From contig NZ_JNVM01000044.1 in NCBI RefSeq assembly GCF_000722545.1, positions 1 through 64,000 of the forward strand: a stretch of DNA of 64,000 bases. The letters run 5' to 3'. Of the stretch, positions 25,736 through 35,136 are shown piece after piece; within the stretch, counting starts at the first letter, position 1; each line of letters starts with the position of its first letter. Below the pieces are notes generated by a model. That model searched no databases. It saw only the letters and a program-made list of their open reading frames with translations, and was not told where the DNA came from. The position numbers were made by a program, and so were the translations under genes. The DNA is from Paenibacillus tyrphae (GTDB lineage: Bacteria > Bacillota > Bacilli > Paenibacillales > NBRC-103111).

Positions 25736-26545
25736 TTACACATTTGAGAAAGATACCGTCCCGCGGGTTGCACGTCTCGAAGCCCGGTTCCTTCGCCCGA
25801 TTGCCATCACGATGACTGCGGCAATCGCGCATGACACCGCCAGCGTCCCCATTGCCAAGCGACTGCCATCTTCCTCGTCGAACCAGAGGAGCAGGCCGAG
25901 GTTAGTCAATGTGTGGTACGTGGTGGCCAGCACAAGTTTTGCGCCCCCGGATTCGCGGAGCAGTTCACCAAGAATCACCGAGAGAGAAATGGAGAAGAGG
26001 ACGAAAAACGAAGCGTACACCCAGCCTTCAGCGAAAATGCCGACATGCCAGATGCCCCACAAGAAACCGACCGTGACAGAAGCCGGAAAAACACCCATTC
26101 GTTTCTGAAGTGTCGGCTGCAAGAAACAGCGCCAGCCGATTTCTTCGCCAGCGGCTCCAATGAATTGCGCGATGACAATGAGCCAGAACGGATGAGATAG
26201 CGAGGACGGCGACGTGTACGTCACCGAATGGCCGGTAATGACATACCAGAGCCAAGCAACGGCGAATGAGCCTGCGATTAGCATAACCGCGACAATGAAC
26301 GTGCTCGGCTTAACCGGCCAAAGTCGAAGGTCGATCGTAAGAGCCTGGCGCTTCTCCCTTTTCCAGAGCAGCAGAATCGTAATTAAACCGAGCGTAGGGC
26401 CAAATTGCGTCAATTGAATAACGACCTCAGGTACACCCAACGTGGGTTGGACCATCCCGAGCAACATTGCTCCAATTGAGGTAATGGTGTAGAAGACAAG
26501 AAGGACAAGCCCTAAGCTTGGCTTGCGTTTTTGAAGGGCATTCAA
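25736..26545 (-). CDS. CPBP-family intramembrane glutamic protease (Abi/CAAX type)
   Basis: A 269-aa membrane protein with about eight hydrophobic segments. The family motif EExxxR occurs in GAAGEEIGWRCFLQP, and the second motif is FLWGIWHVGIF with the conserved His. Such proteases are linked to prenyl-protein processing or bacteriocin immunity, and the substrate is unknown. A TTG start at 26545, eight bases after GGAAAGGATGG, is proposed; the frame is open seven codons further. Confidence 0.8.
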   Translation of the reverse strand: MNALQKRKPSLGLVLLVFYTITSIGAMLLGMVQPTLGVPEVVIQLTQFGPTLGLITILLLWKREKRQALTIDLRLWPVKPSTFIVAVMLIAGSFAVAWLWYVITGHSVTYTSPSSLSHPFWLIVIAQFIGAAGEEIGWRCFLQPTLQKRMGVFPASVTVGFLWGIWHVGIFAEGWVYASFFVLFSISLSVILGELLRESGGAKLVLATTYHTLTNLGLLLWFDEEDGSRLAMGTLAVSCAIAAVIVMAIGRRNRASRRATRGTVSFSNV

Positions 26546-27014
26546 GGTGTTACCATCCTTTCCCACTGATCATTGATAAGGAAAGGATACGCTAACGAAG
26601 GCCATTATGCAATATTAACAAGAAAAATGCCCTTCCTTGATTTAGCTTAAATCCACACTTCTCCTCTGAACGAAAGACCTTCCAGCATAGAGATCTACCT
26701 CCCTCCTTTGGTGATTTTATGACAATTATAGCACATACGTTCGTATATATACACAAGAGCTGCTGATTCATCTCCCCCTTATCGAAGAGGGAGTCTTCTC
26801 AGCCTTAACGATAAAATACACCTCCACTGCAGTCTTGGACTAGAAAAAAGTCCTAGACTGCCACTTGTTGCTTTGATTAACCATATAGGTCTATCTCTTC
26901 ACTCGAGCTCGTCAAGCGGACAATGAACACCAATGAAGAATGTTTATGTGTTACACTAAGTATGATCAACACGGCCAGAAGTAAAGACTCAGACAAAGGG
27001 AGATACCCTATCAA
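26546..27014. other. Intergenic region with two small hairpins
   Basis: Contains a stem CTCCCCCTTA/GAGGGAG near 26774-26793 and a longer one, CAGTCTTGGACT paired with AGTCCTAGACTG at about 26829-26860. Neither has a clean T-run. No gene was seen. The promoter of the TVP38-type gene should lie in its last 100 bp, and AGGGAG precedes that start. Confidence 0.4.
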
Positions 27015-27632
27015 ATGAAGAAATGGTTCACCATCGGCATGTATCTCGTGCTCATACTCATTGTCTATGTATTCAAGGATGAAATTTTGCATTGGATGCA
27101 GTATGGGGATGCGCCCGTTCTGCTTATTTTTGCGGCTGCGCTCGGTTTTATTATCGTACCGGTCATCCCCTACAAAATAGTTATCGGCATGCTAGGGTTT
27201 ATGTACGGTCCTTTGCTGGGCGCTTTGATCAGTTGGATAGCTGCTTCCGTCGCGTCTGTCATTGTTTTTTGCCTGGCACGCTACTTGTTTCAAAAGCAGG
27301 GCCGTGCTTACTTGTCCAAGTACGAGAAGCTGGAAAAGCTCCAAGCCGCGATAGAAAAAAATCCGTTCCTGACTATTTTATTGGCTCGACTGATCCCGGT
27401 TATCCCTCAGGCTGTCGTTAATGTCATTCCTGCGATTACTTCCATTCCGGTCGTTACATTCGCCGTTGCGTCCGCATTGGGCAAAATTCCTGCTATGCTC
27501 CTGTTTGCGTTCATCGGCAGCAACCTGTTTGCTGGCACAAACAAGCTCGTTTTGTCCGTCGGCGTGTATATCCTTTTTTTGGCGTCCGTCTACTTCGTCT
27601 ACTGCGTCTGGCTCAAGAAGCGATGGCTTTAA
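27015..27632 (+). CDS. TVP38/TMEM64-family membrane protein
   Basis: A 205-aa integral membrane protein of the DedA-superfamily VTT type. It has about five hydrophobic segments. The signature region covers GFMYGPLLGALISWIAASVA followed by FCLARYLF, and a second conserved stretch is LLARLIPVIPQAVVNVIPAI. These proteins are thought to scramble or move lipids. The start follows AGGGAG. The stop overlaps that of a degraded minus-strand fragment. Confidence 0.88.
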   Translation: MKKWFTIGMYLVLILIVYVFKDEILHWMQYGDAPVLLIFAAALGFIIVPVIPYKIVIGMLGFMYGPLLGALISWIAASVASVIVFCLARYLFQKQGRAYLSKYEKLEKLQAAIEKNPFLTILLARLIPVIPQAVVNVIPAITSIPVVTFAVASALGKIPAMLLFAFIGSNLFAGTNKLVLSVGVYILFLASVYFVYCVWLKKRWL

Positions 27633-27800
27633 GCAGCTGTGCTTTGGGCATTTACTGATAAAAAATTCACGGCCGCCGGAAGTTGATCCAAGAATAACTC
27701 AGTAGCATTCCCGATAAGAGGTTTTTTGAAGTGTTTGCCTTTATCCACCAGGAAGCTAATCATTTCTTCATCGTTGCCGCGGCGGTCTACTTCCTGGTCA
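27629..27800 (-). pseudogene. C-terminal fragment of an unidentified gene
   Basis: The minus strand gives YLTYDQEVDRRGNDEEMISF followed by LVDKGKHFKKPLIGN and a tail ending NAQSTAA at 27629-27631. The composition is that of a genuine soluble protein, but an in-frame stop lies just upstream and no start exists. I do not recognise the family. Confidence 0.4.
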
Positions 27801-27818
27801 TATGTGAGGTACGAAGGT

Positions 27819-28103
27819 ATGCAGGAATATCAACTTACTTTGAAAGATAAGCAAATTGTATGGGGGAAGGCTATCGATATTGAGTCTCTTATTGGCAAGT
27901 ATCCTAGCAACTCCATCAGACAGGGCGTGAACGCGGCCTTGGATTGGAATTTGCTTGCAAAAGAGGTTGTTATGGAGCTCCGGATCGTCACCGACGGAAC
28001 AGCGGCAACTCATGAAAATATCCCGGATTCCCCCGAGCTCCTCCCCTCGTGCCGACTACCGCCGCTGACCATATCCTTAAAAAATAAAAAAACATCGCCT
28101 TAG
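27819..28103 (+). CDS. Small hypothetical protein, doubtful
   Basis: A 94-codon frame beginning MQEYQLTLKDKQIVWGKAID after GAGG..GAAGGT. The first 65 residues look protein-like; the last 30 are Pro/Ser/Lys-rich and run into the NRPS terminator, so the 3' end may be a fusion into non-coding DNA. Function unknown. Confidence 0.3.
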   Translation: MQEYQLTLKDKQIVWGKAIDIESLIGKYPSNSIRQGVNAALDWNLLAKEVVMELRIVTDGTAATHENIPDSPELLPSCRLPPLTISLKNKKTSP

Positions 28104-28117
28104 AAGTTTGGCGATGT
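28085..28117 (-). terminator. Terminator of the NRPS/PKS cluster
   Basis: ACATCGCC and GGCGATGT arms with a 10-base loop; on the minus strand TTTTTTTATTTT follows. It stands 35 bp beyond the thioesterase stop. Confidence 0.85.
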
Positions 28118-28150
28118 CAAATAATTAAATTGTCAGCCTGCCTTGAGTCA

Positions 28151-29838
28151 TTAAATATGCTGCAGCGTCGTTTGTTCAGATATTTTTTTTACGATTTGCT
28201 TGATGACTTTGGCATTTTCCTCGATAAATCCGGGTTCAAGCAACTCACTGTGATCCCCGATCAATGGATATTGGGCATAATTTTTGAGCGTTGATTGCTT
28301 CCATAACAAGTCATCTTCTTTAGGGCCGGCAGTTAAACTATGAATGCTTGCCTGAATGTTTCCTGTGTTTATAAGCTGGTTCCTGTACATCAAGTACGCG
28401 TACATTTTATTTCTCACTTTTTCCCTCAGTCGTGATTCGGTAAGTACTAGTTTATACGAATCGGATGATTTTTCCAGTACACTATCGATATAACCAGATA
28501 TATCCTCTATCTGCTGCATGGTGCCATCCATTTTAAGTGCATCAATGATGAGGAGATCGGATACCTCGTACCCTCTCTTTTCCATTGTTTTGGCAACTTC
28601 GCCAGGTTCCCTCCCAAAGAATAGCCGGCTAATACAAAAGGCCCGTGCTCCTGAACGCTTATAATGGCATCTACATAGTCATTCAGCTCATCTCCGCGTC
28701 GATCCTGATCCTCTATAAAATCGATGCCGTAGAGCATGCAGTGGCCTTCAAGCTGTCTGGCCATTTCTTTATAAACCATACCGTATCCCAATACAGGAGG
28801 AAAGCAGAAAACATGGATGCGCCCGTTCTCATTCAGCTTCGTCATGTTGCTGTGATGTTCCCCTTCAAGGCTGTTTTTGAAAAGCTCCTGAGCCATTTCT
28901 TCTATGAAAGGATGTTCGAACACGCTCTGTAGAGATATTTCGATTCCCATCGTCGCATAAATTCTCTGAATCAACTGAAGCGCTCTTAAGGAGTGGCCAC
29001 CGATTTCGAAAAAGTTGTCCTTCACGCCGATGCGCGGAAGGCCAAGCACTTCTTGCCAGATTTGGGCGAGCTGCACTTCCGCCGCTGTGCGCGGAGCCAC
29101 GTATTCGGCTCCCGTTTGCATACTTTCTTCCGGCGTCGGCAGCGCTTTGCGGTCGACCTTTCCGTTGGAGGTAAGCGGCATCCGCTCCAGCTGCACAAAG
29201 TACGACGGGATCATATATCCCGGCAGCTCCTGCGACAGCTTGCTTCGCAGCTCGCTCGCCGTCAGCTCGGCGTCCGCTACAAAGTAAGCGCACAGCTGCT
29301 TCTGTCCGGCTCCGTCTTCAGGAGTAATAACGACCGCTTCTTGGACCGATGCAGCTTTCAGCAGCTGCGCTTCCACCTCCCCAAGCTCGATCCGGTAACC
29401 GCGAATTTTCACCTGATCGTCGATCCGACCCAAGTATTCGATGTTCCCGTCCGGTAGCCACCTTGCCAAGTCTCCCGTCCGGTACATCCGCTCTCCTGCC
29501 ACAAACGGATTGCCCACGAACTTCTCCGCCGCCAGCTCCGGACGGTTTAAATAGCCTCTTGCCAAGCCAACACCCGCAATGCATATTTCTCCTGCCACAC
29601 CTATAGGCTGCAAGTGATTCTGAGCATCCATAATGTAAATCCGATGATTTTGAATCGGGCGGCCGATCGGAACCGATTTATGTTCGATATCATGCTTTGA
29701 AGCTGCCCACACCGATGTAACAATTGATGCTTCTGTCGGTCCATACGCGTTAAAGTACATCACCTTGTCTTTCCACTGTTGAACGAACTCGACGGAAACG
29801 GCTGAGCCTCCCGTTATCAGTTTCTGCAGGCTAGGCAT
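28151..29838 (-). pseudogene. Truncated and frameshifted NRPS terminal module (A-PCP-TE)
   Basis: The 5' piece (to 29838) starts inside an adenylation domain at LQKLITGGSAVSVEF, so motifs A1-A4 and the binding core are gone. It continues with YGPTEAS (A5), YRTGDLARW (A7), the catalytic Lys region NGKVDRKALP (A10), a PCP with DNFFEIGGHSLRAL, and a thioesterase with the nucleophile motif GYSLGGNLA. Directly after that motif the frame changes: compared with the expected NLAFEVAKTMEK, about four bases are missing near 28590. The rest of the thioesterase (KRGYEVSDLLIIDAL to GDHSELLEP, with its His) is in another frame down to 28151. Without start and with a broken TE it should be non-functional. 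Confidence 0.8.
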
Positions 29839-30372
29839 GCGATTCGGATTTAAATAAGCGGCATAAACCTTTTATCTCAAAATAATGTATATATGAAAGT
29901 CATAGTTCATAAATATTTAAAAATTACTACATACTTCTTTCCTTTTTTGACAATAAAGAAAAAACTGTCGAGAAAGTCTCGACATCCCGGGTTTGGTTCG
30001 GTTGAACCCAAGTTTGATGCGATCGGACGCATGTGTGAGAGTGTACTCACTTTAGGGGGGAACATAAGAGGTGTTATCAAATCTGGATCAGAAATCAACA
30101 AACTCCCTCGCTGCTTTCGCAGCATAGGGAGTTTGTCTTCAATCTGAAACGAGGAGGTTCCTCTCCTTGCTTGCTCTTTTGCCAAATGGTAGATAATAAG
30201 AATTCTATCTCATCCGATGTGACCGGCTCCGGCCCTTTATTCTTTTTCATCTAATAGCATGATTTCCATTATGAATATGCAAAAATTTTTTTGGGCCTTT
30301 CATTTGTTGTAGATCCAGACGTCTAGCAGCCTGTTCTGAATGAGTGTGCTGTCATGTTTGTTTTCTGCTCCA
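29839..30372. other. Non-coding scar between two NRPS genes
   Basis: About 530 bp with no convincing gene, AT-rich at the left. It holds a pairing GGGTTTGG/GGTTGAACCC near 29989-30009 and a stem-loop AAACTCCCT...AGGGAGTTT at 30100-30134. The C-terminal end of the upstream NRPS and the broken start of the downstream one meet across it, so it probably marks a deletion or old insertion. Confidence 0.5.
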
Positions 30373-33300
30373 TCACAAAAACAAATCTGCCGGTTTCAGC
30401 CATCTATCAATGGTTTGTTCAGGAGCTTGACAAATACCGATTAACGTATCTTTTAGATCGGCGATCATCTGCCCCACAGACTCGTCGCGAAAATGTGCTT
30501 TAAGGTAGGTCATATATATGGTAAAGTGACCTTCCGAATCTGCACTGATATCCACGCGCAGCGGTGTGCCGGAGTTGAAGATCGCGAGCGCTTTTTCGTA
30601 TTCGTTCACCAGTGGAATTTTATCGGCATCACCTAGCCAATTGGCGATGTCGAAGTAGGAGCCAAGATTCTGAAAAATCAAATACGATTCAAACATGGTG
30701 CGATCTTCCGCGAGTCCAATCCACTCCCGAATCCTTCTCAACGGAGTATAATCATACTGTGTCAATAGTAGCTGTTTTTCCTGAACCCGCTGGAGGAGTT
30801 GCAAGACATTCTCGTTTTCGGACAGTCTGATTCGCATGGGAAGGGTGTTGATCGTTGGACCGACAATCTCTTCCATTCCTTCAAATTCCGGATGTCTGCC
30901 GGTTGACATTAGACCGAACAATACATCGCGCTGACCGGTATATCGACCCAACAGAAGCGCCCACGCCAATTGAGACAACACACTCATCGTTACACCGCTT
31001 CGGCGAACGAGTTCTTTTACGAGGTGCGGCTCCGGGACTTCAAACTCAACGAATTGCTTTGCGAACCCGCTCTCACCAGAACTTCGATTGAGGGGCGCAT
31101 GCTCGATAAGTGGCGTCGCAAAGTGAAAGCCTGCCAGCTCTGCGCGCCAATAGCGCATCGGTTGTTCCAAATCTTGAGCATGAAGCCAAGCTACGTATTC
31201 CCGATACTGCCGTGCAGGCGGGAGCTCATAAGGCTTCCTATCCAGCAAGCTGTAATAGTACTTGAGCACATAGGCAAGTACGATAAAATGGCTCCAGCCA
31301 TCCATCAAAAGATACGAGCAGCTCATGACAAGCTGGTACTCACTTTCCCCTATTCTTGCAAACATAATTTCATAGGTTGTAGGTCGTTTAATGTAGCTAA
31401 GATCGCTTGCATTCAGTTGAAGCTCTTGATAACGCATCAATTCTTCATGTTGACGAGCTTTATCCCATTCGCGCCAATCCGGATAATGAATGGCTACCCG
31501 GATATTCCGTCTCATGACCTGCACCGGCACCTCGAGCCCTTCATAGAAAATGGATGTTTTCGTCAGCGCAAAATGATTGGCTACTTTTTGCCAGGCTTGT
31601 GTCATAAGTCCAGGCTCCAGCTTATCGGTAAAACGCATCACCATGTTTACAAAAAATTGTGCAGGCTCAGGATTCTGACGCAAAGTGGCAAGCATGTAAT
31701 CTTGTAACGGAGTAAGCGGATATACGTCTTCGATCTCGTCAGGGTCCAGGGAGCAAACCTTGGCAAAATCACCGTAATTTCGAGTCAGGAGTGTAAAATC
31801 AAAGTCAGGTTCGTTCCATCGTGGAGTCTTGTTTTCTTTTTGCGCTTCCTCCACCCCGCTTCCACTTTCAGCAACAATCCGGCTTAACTCTGCAACCGTT
31901 TGATACTGGAACACTTGTTTGTGGGTTAGCGATAGACCGGCTTGTTTGACCCGGGATATCAACATCATGGTTTTGATCGAGTCGCCGCCAATTTCAAAAT
32001 AGTTCTGATGAATACCCACTTTGTCAAGGCTAAGCAGCTCAGCCAAGATGCCGCACAGCAGCTTTTCGACATCATTGCGGGGTTCTTCCGACAAATTTTT
32101 GGAGATTGTTTCTGCGTCCGGCTTTGGCAGCGCTTGACGGTTGATTTTCCCATTAGTATTCAGTGGAAGCCGGTCAAGTGCAACAAACGCCGAGGGAACC
32201 ATATAATCCGGCAGAAGTTCTCTAAGTGTGCGGCGCAGCTCTTCAATATCCGGAGCCTTGTTCGCCCTTCCGGTCACATAAGCCGTAATTCGTTTATCTC
32301 CTGGAGTGTCCTCTCTTACGAGAACTACCGCTTCTTTTACAGAAGGATGAGCAGCTAAAGCTGCTTGTATCTCGCCAAGTTCAATCCGGAATCCTCGAAT
32401 TTTGACCTGATCATCCAATCTGCCTAAAAACTGGATGCGTCCATCCGGCAAGTACCGGGCCAAGTCTCCGCTGCGGTACAATTGCGCGCCCGCCTGTAAC
32501 GCATACGGATCAGGGATAAATTTCTCATTTGTCAGTGCTTCCCTGTGTAAATAACCGCCGCCAACCGCTCTTCCGCCGATGCAGAGCTCTCCGGGTACTC
32601 CGATCGGTGCAAGCTGCAGCTTTTTATCCAAAATGTATACTGTTGTATTAGCGACCGGTCTGCCAATATGAGCGGGCCGATGAGCACGTTCCTCCGGTTC
32701 AATGATGCGGTATGTGCTGACAATGGTACATTCAGTGGGGCCGTACACTTCGTAAACTTCAAACGGGAGTCCATAGGGCAGCTTCGCATTCCATTTGTCT
32801 CCTCCAGTGAACAAGCGGCTGAGCGAAGCATGCGCTGGCCAAGGAATTGCGACTAACAGTTCAACCAACGGGGTTGAAAGAAAGGCGAAGGTAATCTCAT
32901 TTTCCACCATCCAGTCCCGAAGCAGCTCAGGCTGCAGCCTTATCTCTTGGGGAGGAATCCATAAGGACGCGCCGCAGCACAGCGCTCCCCAGATCTCCGC
33001 AACGGACATGTCGAAACTGACACCTACAGCAAAGCACACTCGGTCAGATGGCGAAAGCGCCGAAACGTCTTTGAACCAGTGCATGAAATTAGCAATTGAG
33101 GCATGTGGGATCATCGTTCCTTTAGGATTGCCCGTTGAACCGGAAGTGTAAATAACATAAGCTGTTTCTCCTTCCAATTCCTTGATCATGGGCCGGGAAG
33201 ATTCTGTGAACGTACGATGAAGCGTAAGTGTCCCCTCTTCTTTATCCATATATAGGGTGGTTACGTCAACTTCAGCAACAAGCGTATGCAGCGATTGGCT

Positions 33301-35136
33301 AGTCAACAGTACAGGGGCCAAGGAATCTTTAAGGATATATGCGAATCGTTCCCTGGGCGTTTCCGGATCGATCGGTAAGTACGCACCGCCTGCTATAAGA
33401 ACCGCCAACTGGGCGATGACCAATTCAGGCGAGCGCTCCAGGCATATCGCCGTAACGCTCCCAGGACCAATACCCAGCTTTCGCAACTGATCGGCTAATT
33501 TTTCGGAACGGGTAACAAGCGTGTCGTAGGTAAGGATGTCATTTTCGCACCTGACAGCAATCTGCTCCGGCCGATTTGCAGCTTGCACTTTCACCATCTG
33601 ATGAAGCGTTGTGTCTGTCGGATATTCATGCTTGGTACGGTTCCAAACATGGAGCAGCAGATTTCGCTCGGATTCAAGCAATATCGGCAAAGATTCGATT
33701 GGCGTATCCGGATTATCGGCAATGCTGGAGAGTAGCATAAGCAAATGCTCTGTCATTCCCCTCACTGTCGCTTCCCCAAAAAGACTCTGATTGTATGTTA
33801 AGATTCCTTTCCAATCCTTATTCGTCTCGAACACTTCAAGCGTGAGATCGAATAGGGTCGTCTCTGTATCCACTTCAAGAGGCTCGATGGCAAAATCAGG
33901 CATTTCAGCAGAAATGGAAGGCGTATTTTGAAGCGTAAACATGACTTGGAACAATGGTGAATAACCAAGGCTTCGTGTACCTGCCGTTTCTTCGACGATG
34001 ATCTCAAACGGAACGTCCTGATGGGCGTAGGCTTCCAGCGCATTTTTGCGGACTTGACGAAGCAGTTGCCGAAACGGTAAATTCGATGTTACTTCGGAAC
34101 GAATGACCAATGTGTTGACAAAAAAACCGATCAGGGACTCCACATCCTTGTGATTTCTGCCGGATATCGCCGTTCCGACACAAACATCTTCCTCCCCAGT
34201 GTAGCGGTGCAGCAGGGTCTGAAACGCCGCCATCAGCAGCATAAAAGACGTAGCCTGCTCCTCGGCCGCCAGATTGCGGAGACTTGCCGTAAGCTTTTCG
34301 GGCACATCGAAGCGAACCTTCCTGCCCGAGTACTGCTGCTGAGCAGGCCGCGGGTGATCCGTAGGAAGCGATAGCAGCGCCGGAGCTCCTGCCAGTCTTT
34401 GTTTCCAGTATGATAACTGCTCTTGAAGCGTCCTTTCGGAAAAGCGTTCCCGCTGCCATTCTGCAAAGTCTGCATATTGTACGCGAAGGGCAGGCAGCCG
34501 CGTTGTTTCTCTGCGGATAAATGAATGATAGAAATCCAGCAGTTCCTTCCCAAACACATGATGAGACCATCCGTCGGTAATGATGTGGTGAAAGGCAAGA
34601 AGCAACACATGCTCATTCTCCGAAAGGCAGAGGAGCGTCACCCGAAGCAGCGGGCCATGCCGAAGGTCAAATGGCCTGTTAAACAGGGAGATTTTCTTCT
34701 GTATCGCTGCTTCCTGCTCGCTGAGCGGTAATCCTCGCAGATCCTCCTGCTCCAGCGGCAGATTCATTGTATCCAGCACAAGTTGATAAGCACTCCCGGC
34801 ATCGTCGCGGAATACGGTACGCAGTACCTCATGGCGATCCGTAAGAGCTTGCAGGCTTCGCTCAAGAACTTCTGCCTGCAACGGGCCATTCAGTTTCATG
34901 CCATAGATCAAGTGATATGCCGCCGATTCGGGCTCCAGGGATGAGAAAAACCACAGCCGCTGCTGGGCGTAAGAGAGTCGGCTTTTGTCTTTATTTTGCC
35001 GGACATGAATATGATGTTGACCAGAGGAGTTGGCGGAAGCTGCGCTAGTTGTGCCTTGTAGCATTTGGCCCAGCAGCGCCCGTTTTTTATCTGATAAAAG
35101 AGATCTACGTTTTTCCAATGAATCTTGACTCGTCAT
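30373..35136 (-). CDS. Nonribosomal peptide synthetase, C-A-PCP-C
   Basis: A 1587-aa NRPS. Domain order: condensation (about residues 55-490, HHIITDGWS intact); adenylation (about 500-1000) with YVIYTSGSTGNPKGTMIPH, YGPTECT, YRSGDLARY and NGKINRQALP; PCP with NYFEIGGDSIKTMM (carrier Ser); and a C-terminal condensation domain (about 1150-1580) starting DVYPLTPLQDYML. That last domain has SYLLMDGWS in place of HHxxxDG, so both histidines are lost. The pocket residues (FDMSVAE, FLSTPL, FTGGDKW) do not match a code I know. ATG 35136 follows GAGGAGAGGG and lies inside the end of the PKS gene, a 32-nt overlap. The next NRPS gene is destroyed. Confidence 0.9.
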   Translation of the reverse strand: MTSQDSLEKRRSLLSDKKRALLGQMLQGTTSAASANSSGQHHIHVRQNKDKSRLSYAQQRLWFFSSLEPESAAYHLIYGMKLNGPLQAEVLERSLQALTDRHEVLRTVFRDDAGSAYQLVLDTMNLPLEQEDLRGLPLSEQEAAIQKKISLFNRPFDLRHGPLLRVTLLCLSENEHVLLLAFHHIITDGWSHHVFGKELLDFYHSFIRRETTRLPALRVQYADFAEWQRERFSERTLQEQLSYWKQRLAGAPALLSLPTDHPRPAQQQYSGRKVRFDVPEKLTASLRNLAAEEQATSFMLLMAAFQTLLHRYTGEEDVCVGTAISGRNHKDVESLIGFFVNTLVIRSEVTSNLPFRQLLRQVRKNALEAYAHQDVPFEIIVEETAGTRSLGYSPLFQVMFTLQNTPSISAEMPDFAIEPLEVDTETTLFDLTLEVFETNKDWKGILTYNQSLFGEATVRGMTEHLLMLLSSIADNPDTPIESLPILLESERNLLLHVWNRTKHEYPTDTTLHQMVKVQAANRPEQIAVRCENDILTYDTLVTRSEKLADQLRKLGIGPGSVTAICLERSPELVIAQLAVLIAGGAYLPIDPETPRERFAYILKDSLAPVLLTSQSLHTLVAEVDVTTLYMDKEEGTLTLHRTFTESSRPMIKELEGETAYVIYTSGSTGNPKGTMIPHASIANFMHWFKDVSALSPSDRVCFAVGVSFDMSVAEIWGALCCGASLWIPPQEIRLQPELLRDWMVENEITFAFLSTPLVELLVAIPWPAHASLSRLFTGGDKWNAKLPYGLPFEVYEVYGPTECTIVSTYRIIEPEERAHRPAHIGRPVANTTVYILDKKLQLAPIGVPGELCIGGRAVGGGYLHREALTNEKFIPDPYALQAGAQLYRSGDLARYLPDGRIQFLGRLDDQVKIRGFRIELGEIQAALAAHPSVKEAVVLVREDTPGDKRITAYVTGRANKAPDIEELRRTLRELLPDYMVPSAFVALDRLPLNTNGKINRQALPKPDAETISKNLSEEPRNDVEKLLCGILAELLSLDKVGIHQNYFEIGGDSIKTMMLISRVKQAGLSLTHKQVFQYQTVAELSRIVAESGSGVEEAQKENKTPRWNEPDFDFTLLTRNYGDFAKVCSLDPDEIEDVYPLTPLQDYMLATLRQNPEPAQFFVNMVMRFTDKLEPGLMTQAWQKVANHFALTKTSIFYEGLEVPVQVMRRNIRVAIHYPDWREWDKARQHEELMRYQELQLNASDLSYIKRPTTYEIMFARIGESEYQLVMSCSYLLMDGWSHFIVLAYVLKYYYSLLDRKPYELPPARQYREYVAWLHAQDLEQPMRYWRAELAGFHFATPLIEHAPLNRSSGESGFAKQFVEFEVPEPHLVKELVRRSGVTMSVLSQLAWALLLGRYTGQRDVLFGLMSTGRHPEFEGMEEIVGPTINTLPMRIRLSENENVLQLLQRVQEKQLLLTQYDYTPLRRIREWIGLAEDRTMFESYLIFQNLGSYFDIANWLGDADKIPLVNEYEKALAIFNSGTPLRVDISADSEGHFTIYMTYLKAHFRDESVGQMIADLKDTLIGICQAPEQTIDRWLKPADLFL

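Noticed and set aside
29985..30140. Possible group II intron domain or structured RNA in the NRPS gap
   Set aside because: No GUGYG 5' end, no domain V-like hairpin and no reverse transcriptase; only simple stems are visible.
29907..30185. Minus-strand open frame with TEPNPGCRDFLDSFF between the NRPS genes
   Set aside because: No start signal and no family recognised; it may be a relic but could not be supported as a gene.
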